64,000 bases of DNA from contig NZ_MDET01000002.1 in NCBI RefSeq assembly GCF_002075885.1, positions 92,469 through 156,468 of the forward strand, in the 5' to 3' direction. This document shows positions 49,972 through 58,504 of the stretch, piece after piece. Every line of letters starts with the position of its first letter. The first letter of the stretch is position 1. The stretch is from Manganibacter manganicus (GTDB lineage: Bacteria > Pseudomonadota > Alphaproteobacteria > Rhizobiales > Rhizobiaceae). Below the pieces are notes generated by a model. It made no database searches. It saw only the letters and a program-made list of their open reading frames with translations, and had not been told where the DNA came from. Made by a program: the position numbers and the translations under genes.

Positions 49972-51339
49972 CTAACTGTCGCCGAGCGCCTCCTCCAGCC
50001 AGTCGAACACTGTCGCATTGCGTGTGCGCGGCGCCAGCGGCCCGTCATGCAGGCCCGCGCCCTCGGCGGCGGTGAATTTCACCAGCGCCTTGGGACCGGT
50101 CAGCAAGTCAAGAAGCCTTTCGCCGCCGTCGGGGAAATATTGCTCGCCTTCATACTGGGTCACCAGCATCGGAATCTTCACCTTGGGCGCGACATCGGCG
50201 ACCTGATACTGCTGGACCGTATGCGCGAAAGTCCACAGGCTGTCGAACATCTTGCCGGCGCGCGCCGCCTCCAGAAATTGCGCGCCGTAGATTTCCGAGC
50301 GTTTCGACAGCGTAAAGCGCGCCGGCGGCGGCAAATGGGGAACGACCTCCTTTTGCCAGATCTGGTCGACCTTTTCCCGGCTGCCGCCCTTGGCGATCAG
50401 ATCGCGCAGTTGCGGCGGGTAGGCCAGCCAACTGTCCACCGAGCCCGGATCGGCGACGACCGCGGCAAGCCGCGTCTCGAAGGCGGCGGCGCGCGTGGCC
50501 AAAAGCCCGCCGAAGCTCCAGCCGGTCAGGGCGATCCGCCTGGCATCGACATCGGGGCGCGCTTCGAGAAAATCGACCACCGGCGCGATCACCTTTTCCC
50601 AGTCGGGCCGGAAGGGCATTTTGCGCTCGAACAGCATCGATCCCTGGCCCGGCCCCTCGAAGATCAAGGCATTCCAGCCTCGTTCCACTGCGGCGGCGGC
50701 GCCGAACGCAAAGACATCGACGAACTGCGCATCGCTGCCGTTCAGGACGATGACGGTCGGGCGCGAACCGGTGCCGCCGCTGAGGAAGTAGCCGGGCAGA
50801 TGGGTGTCCTCATAAGGGATCCGCACCTGCTCCAAGGCCGGCTGGAAGAGCTGGCTGGCGGCATGCCATTGTTCCTGCATCTTGCGATACAATGCAGGTT
50901 CGGCTTCCGGCTTGTCCGTTCCCAAAATGAAATACAGGGACTGGTTGTAATATTGCGCCGCCCGCATATGGGCGGAACGCGCGCTGATCTTATGGCCGGC
51001 TTTCCCGGCCTTGGCGGCGTTCGCCGCGAGCCGCTCGGCAAGGGCGGTAAAGTGATCGCAGAAGCTTTGATAACCGGCGCCGGCCTCGTTGATCCCGTCC
51101 ACGGTGGCGAAAATCTCGCCGGCTTCACCGGCGCCATAGGACGCACCGCCGAGTGCAAAGAGCGCCTGGAAATTCAGGTCCGGCTGTTCGAACAGGCGGA
51201 TGCCCCGCACCGGCCCGGCCGTCACCGGATCGGGTGTGGCGGCGTCAGCCCCCGAAACGGTCCCTCCGGTGACAAGCGCCGCACCTGAGATTACCGACCC
51301 GTGCAGGAAAAATCTGCGACTCAAAGCTTGGCCAGGCAT
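49972..51339 (-). CDS. Tat-exported alpha/beta hydrolase
   Basis: This 455-residue protein begins LSRRFFLHGSVISGAALV, a twin-arginine signal, with cleavage near ADA-AT. The hydrolase domain has an oxyanion region (RPTVIVLNGSDAQFVDVFA), the nucleophile elbow ALTGWSFGGLLATRAA, the acid region (VTQYEGEQYFPDGGERLLDL) and a C-terminal GLHDGPLAPRT carrying the likely His. It resembles DUF1100/FrsA-like and 2,6-dihydropseudooxynicotine-hydrolase-like enzymes. A G-rich run precedes ATG 51339; the longer frame to 51672 is Arg/Pro-rich and unlikely. Substrate unknown. Confidence 0.85.
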   Translation of the reverse strand: MPGQALSRRFFLHGSVISGAALVTGGTVSGADAATPDPVTAGPVRGIRLFEQPDLNFQALFALGGASYGAGEAGEIFATVDGINEAGAGYQSFCDHFTALAERLAANAAKAGKAGHKISARSAHMRAAQYYNQSLYFILGTDKPEAEPALYRKMQEQWHAASQLFQPALEQVRIPYEDTHLPGYFLSGGTGSRPTVIVLNGSDAQFVDVFAFGAAAAVERGWNALIFEGPGQGSMLFERKMPFRPDWEKVIAPVVDFLEARPDVDARRIALTGWSFGGLLATRAAAFETRLAAVVADPGSVDSWLAYPPQLRDLIAKGGSREKVDQIWQKEVVPHLPPPARFTLSKRSEIYGAQFLEAARAGKMFDSLWTFAHTVQQYQVADVAPKVKIPMLVTQYEGEQYFPDGGERLLDLLTGPKALVKFTAAEGAGLHDGPLAPRTRNATVFDWLEEALGDS

Positions 51340-51762
51340 CGTCCCCCCCTTTTCGTATCTGGATTTTCTCCAGCCGCTCGGTCTGCATGGCGAAATAAAG
51401 CTGAAGCCGGCGCGCCACGCCAATTCATACGAGAGGTCCTGGATGTTGACGCATCCAGGCCGCCTCAATCGCCGGCGCGGACCATCTGGGCCACTTGGCT
51501 TCGCGCCAACGGGCGCGGCGCGCGGTCGCGCGCTCCAGCGATCATTCAAAATGTCCGCTGGTATCGCATCCTCTGGCCCGAGCGTATCTCCCACTGCTCG
51601 TTCTGACAATGCCGCCCCTGCCCGGCGCGTCGGCACCACGACATAAGAGGCGAAGGAATAGTCTAGATCCATTGATACCGGCGCCCGGAGCCGCCATCAT
51701 GCGGCGGCGGGCGAGCCGGATTGCAGACGCAATCCGGGAATGTTTTCAGGCCGGAAATGTTT
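51340..51762. other. Gene-free region between hydrolase and HTH genes
   Basis: No supported gene was found in these 423 bp. The hydrolase frame stays open upstream but reads as Arg/Pro-rich noise without a start signal near a ribosome binding site. No clear promoter, repeat or terminator was recognised. Confidence 0.4.
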
Positions 51763-52026
51763 TCAGGCTGCCTCGGCGATGCCCGATGCATCGTCCAGAG
51801 CCGTTTCAGGCAGGCCCAGTGCATGCGCCAACCTGCTTCTGTAGCCCTTGTCGAAGCGGTGCCCGGCTTCGACACATTCGACTTCCTCAACGGTCAGACC
51901 GCTCGTGATCGCGATATGATCGATCGAATAGCCGAGATATTCCCGATAGGCCCGAATAAGGTTTGTTCCTTGCGAGATTGCGTTCAACACTGCCTCGGGC
52001 AGCGCAAAGGGCGTTGCAGTAGACAT
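51763..52026 (-). CDS. Small helix-turn-helix-like protein
   Basis: This 87-residue protein has a probable XRE-like helix-turn-helix: REYLGYSIDHIAITSGLTVE, then EVECVEAGHRFDKGYRSRLAHALGL, compatible with helices 2-5 of a lambda-repressor-type fold. GGAGAAGAAG precedes ATG 52026. Such small proteins may act as regulators or antitoxins, but no partner toxin gene is adjacent. It lies upstream of the hydrolase gene on the same strand but 423 bp away. Confidence 0.65.
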   Translation of the reverse strand: MSTATPFALPEAVLNAISQGTNLIRAYREYLGYSIDHIAITSGLTVEEVECVEAGHRFDKGYRSRLAHALGLPETALDDASGIAEAA

Positions 52027-52370
52027 CTTCTTCTCCAAACAATGGAACGGCAGCAGCTTCGAGAAACGAACACCGGCCGATATAAAACCGATGCGGAACA
52101 CCTCGAAAAGGCCGGCATCGAAAAAACGCGATCATCTCAAGCGGGGAGAGACGCATCGCCAATATGGACTTTACCGGATTCCCGATCAAGACCTTTTGGC
52201 GAAAGACAGCGCGCGACCGGCAAAATCACGTCGCGAATTTCCCGGTTCCGACCGTCGCCGCTTTTGCTGCCGAGGCCCGGCCGCCGGCGGAAATCCGCGC
52301 GAGGACAAGCACGAACCGAGCTCACATGCCGGTATTCTGCTTTACGTACCTCATAAGTTGAAATAGCTTG
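52027..52370. other. Gene-free region before the palindromic repeats
   Basis: No supported gene was found in these 344 bp. Short frames exist on both strands but lack ribosome binding sites and family-like sequence. The promoter of the small HTH gene must lie at its left end. Confidence 0.4.
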
Positions 52371-52445
52371 CTAGTGTTCCTTTCGAATCCGAAATTCGTA
52401 AGGCGTCTCCCGGAAATGATGCGAATTTCGGATTCGGAACACTAG
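52371..52445. repeat. Inverted-repeat element 1
   Basis: CTAGTGTTCC followed by GAATCCGAAATTCG (after a 4-base TTTC insertion) at 52371-52398 is the reverse complement of 52422-52445. The arms of 24-28 bp enclose 23 bp and share CTAG ends. It looks like a short non-autonomous palindromic element of the kind dispersed in rhizobial genomes. Confidence 0.75.
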
Positions 52446-52548
52446 AGCGCCGTGCGTTCAATTGAACGCACAAAGGACGCTCTAACACTTTGATGGAGCA
52501 TGGGAACAACCCGAAAACCGGATTCCACTTTTCGGTCCGATGCTCTAG
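52442..52548. repeat. Inverted-repeat element 2 (two-hairpin palindromic repeat)
   Basis: This 107-bp element has 7-bp terminal inverted repeats CTAGAGC and GCTCTAG. Inside are the perfect palindrome GTGCGTTCAATTGAACGCAC (52452-52471) and the pair CCGAAAA/TTTTCGG (52511-52535). It shares its CTAG end with element 1. The right end lies 2 bp before the ribosome binding site of the LacI gene. The motif resembles an abundant Rhizobiales intergenic repeat. Confidence 0.75.
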
Positions 52549-52561
52549 CGGGAGGAATGGT

Positions 52562-53587
52562 TTGCGTCCGACAGTTCACGATATTGCCAGCGCGGCCGGG
52601 GTCAGCCTGGCGACCGTCGACCGGGTCCTGAACAAGCGCGCGGGCGTAAAGCGCGCCACGGTGGAGCGGGTCGAGGCCGCCGTCGCCAGGCTGGGTTATG
52701 TGCGCGACATTTCCGCCGCCAACCTCGCCAAGCAGCGCACCTACCGCCTTGTCTTCATCATTCCCGAAGGGCCGAACAGTTTCATGCGCGGCCTCGAGCA
52801 GCAGCTTGAACAATTGCGCCAGCCTTCCGCCTTGCAGCGCATCGATATCCGCATCGTGCAGGTCCCCGCATTCGATGCCGACGCTCTTGCCTCGGCCATC
52901 GACAACCTTGATCTCGACGCCGTTTCGGGCCTCGCCCTGGTCGCGACCGAATCCGCCCTGGTGCGCGACGCCCTCGGGCGCCTGACCGACGCCGGCATTC
53001 CCGTGGTGACGCTGGTTTCCGACATGCCGGGTTCCCGGCGGGACCACTATGTCGGCATCGATAATGTCGCGGCGGGCCGCACCGCCGCCAGCCTGCTCGG
53101 GCGCTTCGTCGGCGGCCGGTCCGGCAGGATCGCCCTCATCGCGGGGTCCATGCTGGTGCGCGACCATGTCGAACGGCGCATGGGTTTCGACCAGGTGATC
53201 CGCTCGGAGTTTCCGGCGCTTGAATGCCTGCCGGTCCTCGAAGGGCGTGACGACGCGGACATGACGCGCGACATGCTGGCCGGGTGCCTCGCCCGTGAAA
53301 GCGGCGTTATCGGCGTTTACAATATGGGCGCCGGCAACCGTGGCGTCATCGACGTGTTGTCCGGCCGGCCCGACTATCGCGATCTGGCGGTTGTCGCGCA
53401 TGAATTGACCGATCACGCCCGCAAGGCCCTGCATGAAGGCATTTTCGATGCGGTCATCAACCAGGATGCCGGTCACGAGGCGCGCAGCGCCATCAGGTGG
53501 CTCAAGGCCCGTATCGACGGCACGCCCCTTATCGGCGGGCAGGAGCGGATTCGTATCGAGATTTACCTCCGGGACAATTTACCATGA
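52562..53587 (+). CDS. LacI-family transcriptional regulator (upstream of xylA)
   Basis: This 341-residue regulator has a LacI HTH (TVHDIASAAGVSLATVDRVL, NKRAGVKRATVERVE) and hinge (ISAANLAKQRTYRL), then a periplasmic-binding-protein-like effector domain (GLALVATESALVRDAL, YVGIDNVAAGRTAASLLG). A TTG start at 52562 was chosen because GGAGG lies six bases upstream; an ATG at 52490 lies inside the repeat and would put repeat sequence in the protein. It lies 62 bp before xylA on the same strand and probably senses a sugar. Confidence 0.88.
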   Translation: MRPTVHDIASAAGVSLATVDRVLNKRAGVKRATVERVEAAVARLGYVRDISAANLAKQRTYRLVFIIPEGPNSFMRGLEQQLEQLRQPSALQRIDIRIVQVPAFDADALASAIDNLDLDAVSGLALVATESALVRDALGRLTDAGIPVVTLVSDMPGSRRDHYVGIDNVAAGRTAASLLGRFVGGRSGRIALIAGSMLVRDHVERRMGFDQVIRSEFPALECLPVLEGRDDADMTRDMLAGCLARESGVIGVYNMGAGNRGVIDVLSGRPDYRDLAVVAHELTDHARKALHEGIFDAVINQDAGHEARSAIRWLKARIDGTPLIGGQERIRIEIYLRDNLP

Positions 53588-53649
53588 TGCACGGCGCCCT
53601 GTTTTGAGGTACGTACATCTATCAATGTGGAAGCAATGACGGATTTCGA

Positions 53650-54978
53650 ATGATGAGCACAGGTTTCTTCGGCGACATCGGCAAAATAAAATATGAGGGC
53701 GCGGATTCGACCAATCCGCTCGCCTACCGCCATTACAACAAGGACGAAATGGTCGCCGGCAAGCGACTGGAGGATCATCTGCGCTTTGCCGTCGCCTACT
53801 GGCATTCCTTCGCATGGCCCGGCGGCGACCCGTTCGGCGGCCAGACGTTCGAGCGGCCGTGGTTCCCCAAGGCGGGCGGCACCGACACGATGGAACTGGC
53901 CAGGCTCAAGGCCGATGTCGCCTTCGAGATGTTTTCGGCGCTCGACGTGCCTTTCTACTGCTTCCACGATGCCGATGTGCGGCCGGAAGGCAAAAGTTTC
54001 GCTGAAAGCGCCGCACGGCTGGACGAGATCGCCGGCATTTTCGAGAAAAAGCAGGCGGAAACCGGCGTCAGGCTCCTGTGGGGCACCGCCAATCTGTTCT
54101 CGCACCGCCGCTACATGGCGGGGGCGGCCACCAACCCCGATCCGGATGTTTTCTATTATGCCGCCGCCACGGTGAAGAAGTGCATGGACGTGACCATGCG
54201 TCTCGGCGGTGAGAATTACGTGCTGTGGGGCGGTCGCGAGGGTTACGAGACACTGCTCAACACCGACCTCAGGCGCGAGCGCGAGCAGGCCCGGCGCTTC
54301 CTGTCCATGGTGGTGGACTACAAGCATCGCATCGGCTTCAAGGGTACGATCCTGATCGAGCCGAAGCCGCAGGAGCCGACCAAGCACCAGTACGATTACG
54401 ATGTCGCCACCGTCTACGGTTTCCTCAAGCAATTCGGACTGGAAAAGGAAGTGAAGGTCAATATCGAGCAGGGCCATGCCATCCTTGCTGGCCATTCCTT
54501 CGAGCATGAACTGGCGCTGGCCGATGCGCTCGGCATATTCGGCTCGATCGACATGAACCGTAACGACTACCAGTCGGGATGGGATACCGACCAGTTCCCC
54601 AACAATGTGCCGGAAATGGCGCTGGCCTATTATCAGGTGTTGCAGGCAGGCGGCTTCACCACCGGCGGCACCAATTTCGACGCCAAGCTGCGCCGTCAGT
54701 CACTCGATCCGCAGGATCTGCTGATTGCCCATATCGGAGCGATGGATTGCTGCGCACGCGGGCTGAAGGCGGCTGCGAGGATGGTCGAAGACAAGGCGCT
54801 GTCCGGACCGCTGAAAGAACGTTATGCCGGCTGGAATGGCAAGGACGCGCAGAACGCGCTTACCGGCGGCGCCACGCTGGAAGAGATCGCCCGCCATGTG
54901 GAATCGCATGGTCTCGATCCGCAACCGCGTTCAGGCCGTCAGGAATATCTGGAAAACATCGTCAATCGCTACGTCTGA
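53650..54978 (+). CDS. xylA: Xylose isomerase
   Basis: This 442-residue enzyme interconverts D-xylose and D-xylulose with two divalent metals. The TIM-barrel signatures are [33 protein letters not shown] with the catalytic His, [33 protein letters not shown] and [20 protein letters not shown]. Length is standard. Two ATGs (53650, 53653) are possible. xylB, the usual partner kinase, is not adjacent; the gene is followed by a convergent LacI gene. Confidence 0.97.
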   Translation: MMSTGFFGDIGKIKYEGADSTNPLAYRHYNKDEMVAGKRLEDHLRFAVAYWHSFAWPGGDPFGGQTFERPWFPKAGGTDTMELARLKADVAFEMFSALDVPFYCFHDADVRPEGKSFAESAARLDEIAGIFEKKQAETGVRLLWGTANLFSHRRYMAGAATNPDPDVFYYAAATVKKCMDVTMRLGGENYVLWGGREGYETLLNTDLRREREQARRFLSMVVDYKHRIGFKGTILIEPKPQEPTKHQYDYDVATVYGFLKQFGLEKEVKVNIEQGHAILAGHSFEHELALADALGIFGSIDMNRNDYQSGWDTDQFPNNVPEMALAYYQVLQAGGFTTGGTNFDAKLRRQSLDPQDLLIAHIGAMDCCARGLKAAARMVEDKALSGPLKERYAGWNGKDAQNALTGGATLEEIARHVESHGLDPQPRSGRQEYLENIVNRYV

Positions 54979-55014
54979 GGCCGGGAGAGGCGAATGCGGG
55001 CCGTGTGGGGGACA

Positions 55015-56076
55015 TCAGGCGATCGGGGGCGCGGCGGTGCTGCCGCGCACGATCAGTTCCACCGGCAGGACGGTGCTTTTTTCGCCGCCGTCGCGCGCGG
55101 CGCTTTTCGTGGCGTCGCCGCGCATCAGCGCCAACAGCATTTCGGCCGCCGTCTCGCCGATCCTGTGGCGCGGCTGGCGGATCGTGGTGAGCGCCGGGAT
55201 GAAATGCTCGGCAATGTCGATGTCGTCGAAGCCGACGACGGACACGTCGTCGGGCACCCGCACACCGTGGCGGTTCAACTCCGACATGAAACCGCAGGCC
55301 ATGGCGTCGCTCGAACAGAAAATGCCCGATGGCCGCTCGTCGAGCGCCAGCCAGCTACGCGCGGCGGCAATGCCCGAGGCCAGCGTGAAGTTGGCATTGA
55401 AAAACCAGCGCGGATCGGCATTAAGCCCAGCGGCCGCCATGGCGTCTCGCGCGCCGGCAAGACGCCTTTGCGTCAGGATGTTGTCGGGCGGACCCATGAC
55501 GTGGCCGATCCGGCGATGGCCAAGCCCGATCAAATGATTGACCGCCAGCACCGCGCCATGGCGATTGTCGACGGTGACGGAAAGCTGGTCGTGCCCCTCC
55601 ACCCACTCGCAGGCAAACACCACCGGAGGCCGATTTCGGCCGCCACCGTCGAAATTGTCCGGAAGGTTGCCGTCGAGCACGATCAGCCCGTCGGCGCTGT
55701 TGTTATGAAGATAGCCGGCGATCCGGCGGTCGGCGCCGGCCGCCTCGCGCGTATCGGCGACCAGCATGTTCAGCCCCGCTTGCGAGGCGATCCCGGCGAT
55801 GCCCGAAAGGATCGCCGAGAAGAACGGGTTGGAGAGGTGCGGCACCAGAACGACAATGCCGCCGGTCTGGCGAAGGCGCAGGTTGCGGGCGGCAAGATTC
55901 ATCTTGTAGCCGGTCTCGGCCACGGCCTTCAGCACGGCATCGCGGGCCTTGGCCGAAACCAGGTCGGGTTGCGAAAGCGCGCGGCTGACCGTGGCCGTGG
56001 AAACACCGGCGGCGCGCGCCACATCGCCGATGTTGGGATTGCCTGCGGCCCTGGCCTCTGGAAAGCGGTCGTCCAT
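55015..56076 (-). CDS. LacI-family transcriptional regulator of the sugar operon
   Basis: This 353-residue regulator has a LacI HTH at about residues 15-60 (NIGDVARAAGVSTATVSRAL, SQPDLVSAKARDAVLKA), a hinge (NLAARNLRLRQTGGIVVLVP), and a sugar-binding effector domain (ADGLIVLDGNLPDNF, GLGHRRIGHVMGPPDN, GFDDIDIAEHFIPALTTI). It is transcribed divergently from the sugar isomerase/dehydrogenase/ABC operon, with a 14-bp perfect palindrome between them, so it likely represses that operon. It converges with xylA. Confidence 0.92.
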   Translation of the reverse strand: MDDRFPEARAAGNPNIGDVARAAGVSTATVSRALSQPDLVSAKARDAVLKAVAETGYKMNLAARNLRLRQTGGIVVLVPHLSNPFFSAILSGIAGIASQAGLNMLVADTREAAGADRRIAGYLHNNSADGLIVLDGNLPDNFDGGGRNRPPVVFACEWVEGHDQLSVTVDNRHGAVLAVNHLIGLGHRRIGHVMGPPDNILTQRRLAGARDAMAAAGLNADPRWFFNANFTLASGIAAARSWLALDERPSGIFCSSDAMACGFMSELNRHGVRVPDDVSVVGFDDIDIAEHFIPALTTIRQPRHRIGETAAEMLLALMRGDATKSAARDGGEKSTVLPVELIVRGSTAAPPIA

Positions 56077-56160
56077 ACATTTACCGACTGGGTTTTCGCC
56101 CTTGTGCGCGATTCTCGCAACGCGGGCAAACGCTGGTGCTTCGCTGTAGACAATGGCTGT

Positions 56161-56174
56161 TGTAATCGATTACA
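56161..56174. promoter_or_regulatory. LacI-type operator palindrome
   Basis: TGTAATCGATTACA is a perfect 14-bp palindrome with the central CG typical of LacI-family operators. It lies in the divergent region, 85 bp before the LacI start and 78 bp before the isomerase start. Confidence 0.75.
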
Positions 56175-56252
56175 TTCCGGCTTGCCAAGCCGTGATCGAC
56201 GGAGCGGCTTGAATTCCGTGCCGGTTGAAAGTGCATATGCAGGGAGGAACGA

Positions 56253-57308
56253 ATGAAAACGATCAAGGGTCCGGCCATTTTTCTGGCGCAGTTCGCCGGT
56301 GATGCGGCGCCTTTCAATTCCTTCGACGCGATCTGCGAATGGGCGGCCTCGCTGGGCTACAAGGGCGTGCAGATTCCGACATGGGATGGCCGTCTGTTCG
56401 ACCTGAAGAAAGCGTCCGACTCGAAAACCTATTGCGACGAGATCAAGGGCGTTGCCGCCAGCCACGGGCTTGAGATCACCGAGCTTTCGACCCATTTGCA
56501 GGGCCAGCTCGTCGCCGTGCATCCCGCCTACGATACCGCCTTTGACGGCTTTGCCGCACCGGAAGTGCGCGGCAATCCGGCGGCGCGCACCGAATGGGCG
56601 ATCGATCAGGTCCGGCGCGCCATCAAGGCCTCGAAGCATCTCGGCCTGAACGCGCACGCCACCTTCTCGGGCGCCCTTGCCTGGCCCTATATCTATCCGT
56701 GGCCGCAGCGGCCGGCGGGCCTGGTGGAGACCGCCTTCGACGAGCTTGCCAGACGCTGGACGCCGCTGCTCGACCATGCCGACGAGCATGGCGTCGATAT
56801 CTGCTACGAGATCCATCCGGGCGAAGATCTGCATGACGGCGTCACCTACGAGATGTTCCTCGAACGGGTGAAGAACCACAGCCGCGCCAATCTGCTCTAC
56901 GATCCCTCGCATCTGCTTTTGCAGCAGCTCGACTATCTCGACTACATCGACATCTATCACGAGCGCATCAAGGCGTTCCACGTCAAGGACGCCGAGTTCA
57001 ACCCGACCGGCCGGCAGGGCGTCTATAGCGGCTTCCAGAGCTGGGTTAACCGCGCCGCGCGGTTTCGTTCGCTGGGCGATGGCCAGGTCGATTTCGGCGG
57101 TATCTTTTCCAAGCTCACCGCCTATGATTTCGATAGCTGGGCGGTGCTGGAATGGGAATGCGCGCTCAAGCATCCCGAAGACGGAGCGCGCGAAGGGGCG
57201 GAATTCATCAAGCACCACATCATCCGCGTGACCGAGCACGCTTTCGATGACTTTGCCGATGCCGGCACGGATGAAGAAGCCAACCGCAGAATGCTCGGCC
57301 TGGCCTGA
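56253..57308 (+). CDS. Sugar phosphate isomerase/epimerase-fold (AP-endonuclease-2) protein
   Basis: This 351-residue TIM-barrel protein starts MKTIKGPAIFLAQFAGDAAP and has metal-ligand regions typical of the fold: VDICYEIHPGEDLHDG (Glu and His), LLYDPSHLLLQQLDYLDYI (Asp and His), AFHVKDAEF, and WAVLEWECALKHPEDG (Glu). Members isomerise sugars, dehydrate inosose, or cleave 3-keto-glycosides by elimination. AGGGAGGAAC precedes the ATG. It is first in an operon with a Gfo/Idh dehydrogenase, which favours action on an oxidised sugar. Confidence 0.88.
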   Translation: MKTIKGPAIFLAQFAGDAAPFNSFDAICEWAASLGYKGVQIPTWDGRLFDLKKASDSKTYCDEIKGVAASHGLEITELSTHLQGQLVAVHPAYDTAFDGFAAPEVRGNPAARTEWAIDQVRRAIKASKHLGLNAHATFSGALAWPYIYPWPQRPAGLVETAFDELARRWTPLLDHADEHGVDICYEIHPGEDLHDGVTYEMFLERVKNHSRANLLYDPSHLLLQQLDYLDYIDIYHERIKAFHVKDAEFNPTGRQGVYSGFQSWVNRAARFRSLGDGQVDFGGIFSKLTAYDFDSWAVLEWECALKHPEDGAREGAEFIKHHIIRVTEHAFDDFADAGTDEEANRRMLGLA

Positions 57309-57328
57309 AGAACAAGGGGGAGAATGCC

Positions 57329-58504
57329 ATGGGCATCGAAGGAAGCAGGCAGGAGGCACAGAGCGACCGCATCCGGCTCGGCATGGTCGGCGGCGGCCAG
57401 GGCGCATTCATCGGCGCGGTGCATCGCATTGCCGCACGCCTCGACGACCAGTTTGCGCTGGTGGCGGGCGCGCTGTCGTCCGACCCGGCCCGCGCCAAGG
57501 CTTCGGCAGCGGAGATCGGCATCGCGCCCGACCGCTCCTATGGCTCTTATGAAGAGATGGCCAAGGCGGAATCCGCACGGCCCGACGGCATCGAAGCCGT
57601 TTCCATCGTCACGCCCAACAATGTGCATGCACCGGCTGCACGCGCCTTTCTCGAGGCCGGCATTCATGTCATTTGCGACAAGCCGATGACCACCACCGTG
57701 GCGGAAGCCGAGGGGCTGGTCGATCTGGTGAAAAAGACCGGCAAGGTCTTCGTGCTCACGCACAATTATACCGGCTATCCGATGATCCGGCAGGCGCGCG
57801 CCATGGTCGCCGCCGGTGAACTCGGCGACATTCGCGTCGTGCAGGTGGAATATCCGCAGGACTGGCTGACCGAGCGCGCCGAGCTTTCCGGCTCCAAGCA
57901 GGCCGAATGGCGCACCGATCCCAAACGTTCCGGCGCCGGCGGCTCGATCGGCGATATCGGCACCCACGCCTATAATCTCGCCGCTTTCGTCTCCGGGCTG
58001 GAGACGGAGGCGTTGCTGGCGCAACTCACCACCTTCGTGCCCGGCCGGCTTCTCGACGACGACGTTCAGATCCTGCTGCGCTATCATGGCGGCGCCCGCG
58101 GCATGCTGTGGGCGAGCCAGGTGGCGGTCGGCAATGAGAACGGTCTGAAGCTGCGCGTCTACGGCACCAAGGGCGGACTGGAATGGACGCAGGCCGATCC
58201 GAACTATCTCTGGTTCACCCGCTTCGGCGAGCCCAGGCAGTTGCTGACCCGCGCCGGTGCCGGCGCCGGGCCGCAGGCAGCACGCGTCAGCCGTGTCCCG
58301 GCCGGCCATCCCGAAGGCTATCTGGAGGGTTTCGCCACCATCTATGCCGAGGCGGCACGCGCCATCCGCGCGGCGCGCTCCGGTGCGGCACCCGACGCCG
58401 ACGTGATCTATCCCACCGTCGAGGACGGGCTGGAAGGCATGCGCTTTATCGAGGCCGCCGTGGCCTCGTCGAAGGGCGGCAACGTCTGGACCAGGCTCAG
58501 ATGA
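57329..58504 (+). CDS. Gfo/Idh/MocA-family sugar dehydrogenase
   Basis: This 391-residue oxidoreductase has the nucleotide-binding loop RLGMVGGGQGAFIGAVHRIA, the VTPNNVHAPAARAFLEAG segment and the catalytic-Lys motif CDKPMTTTVAEAEGL. GAGGSIGDIGTHAYNLAAF holds the conserved Asp and His. It is longer than IolG and resembles dehydrogenases acting on glycosides or sugar derivatives. Its stop overlaps the ATPase start (ATGA), so production is coupled to the importer. Confidence 0.9.
   Translation: MGIEGSRQEAQSDRIRLGMVGGGQGAFIGAVHRIAARLDDQFALVAGALSSDPARAKASAAEIGIAPDRSYGSYEEMAKAESARPDGIEAVSIVTPNNVHAPAARAFLEAGIHVICDKPMTTTVAEAEGLVDLVKKTGKVFVLTHNYTGYPMIRQARAMVAAGELGDIRVVQVEYPQDWLTERAELSGSKQAEWRTDPKRSGAGGSIGDIGTHAYNLAAFVSGLETEALLAQLTTFVPGRLLDDDVQILLRYHGGARGMLWASQVAVGNENGLKLRVYGTKGGLEWTQADPNYLWFTRFGEPRQLLTRAGAGAGPQAARVSRVPAGHPEGYLEGFATIYAEAARAIRAARSGAAPDADVIYPTVEDGLEGMRFIEAAVASSKGGNVWTRLR

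Noticed and set aside
49972..51672. Hydrolase start at 51672
   Set aside because: The added 111 residues are Arg/Pro-rich and would bury the twin-arginine signal that begins at 51339.
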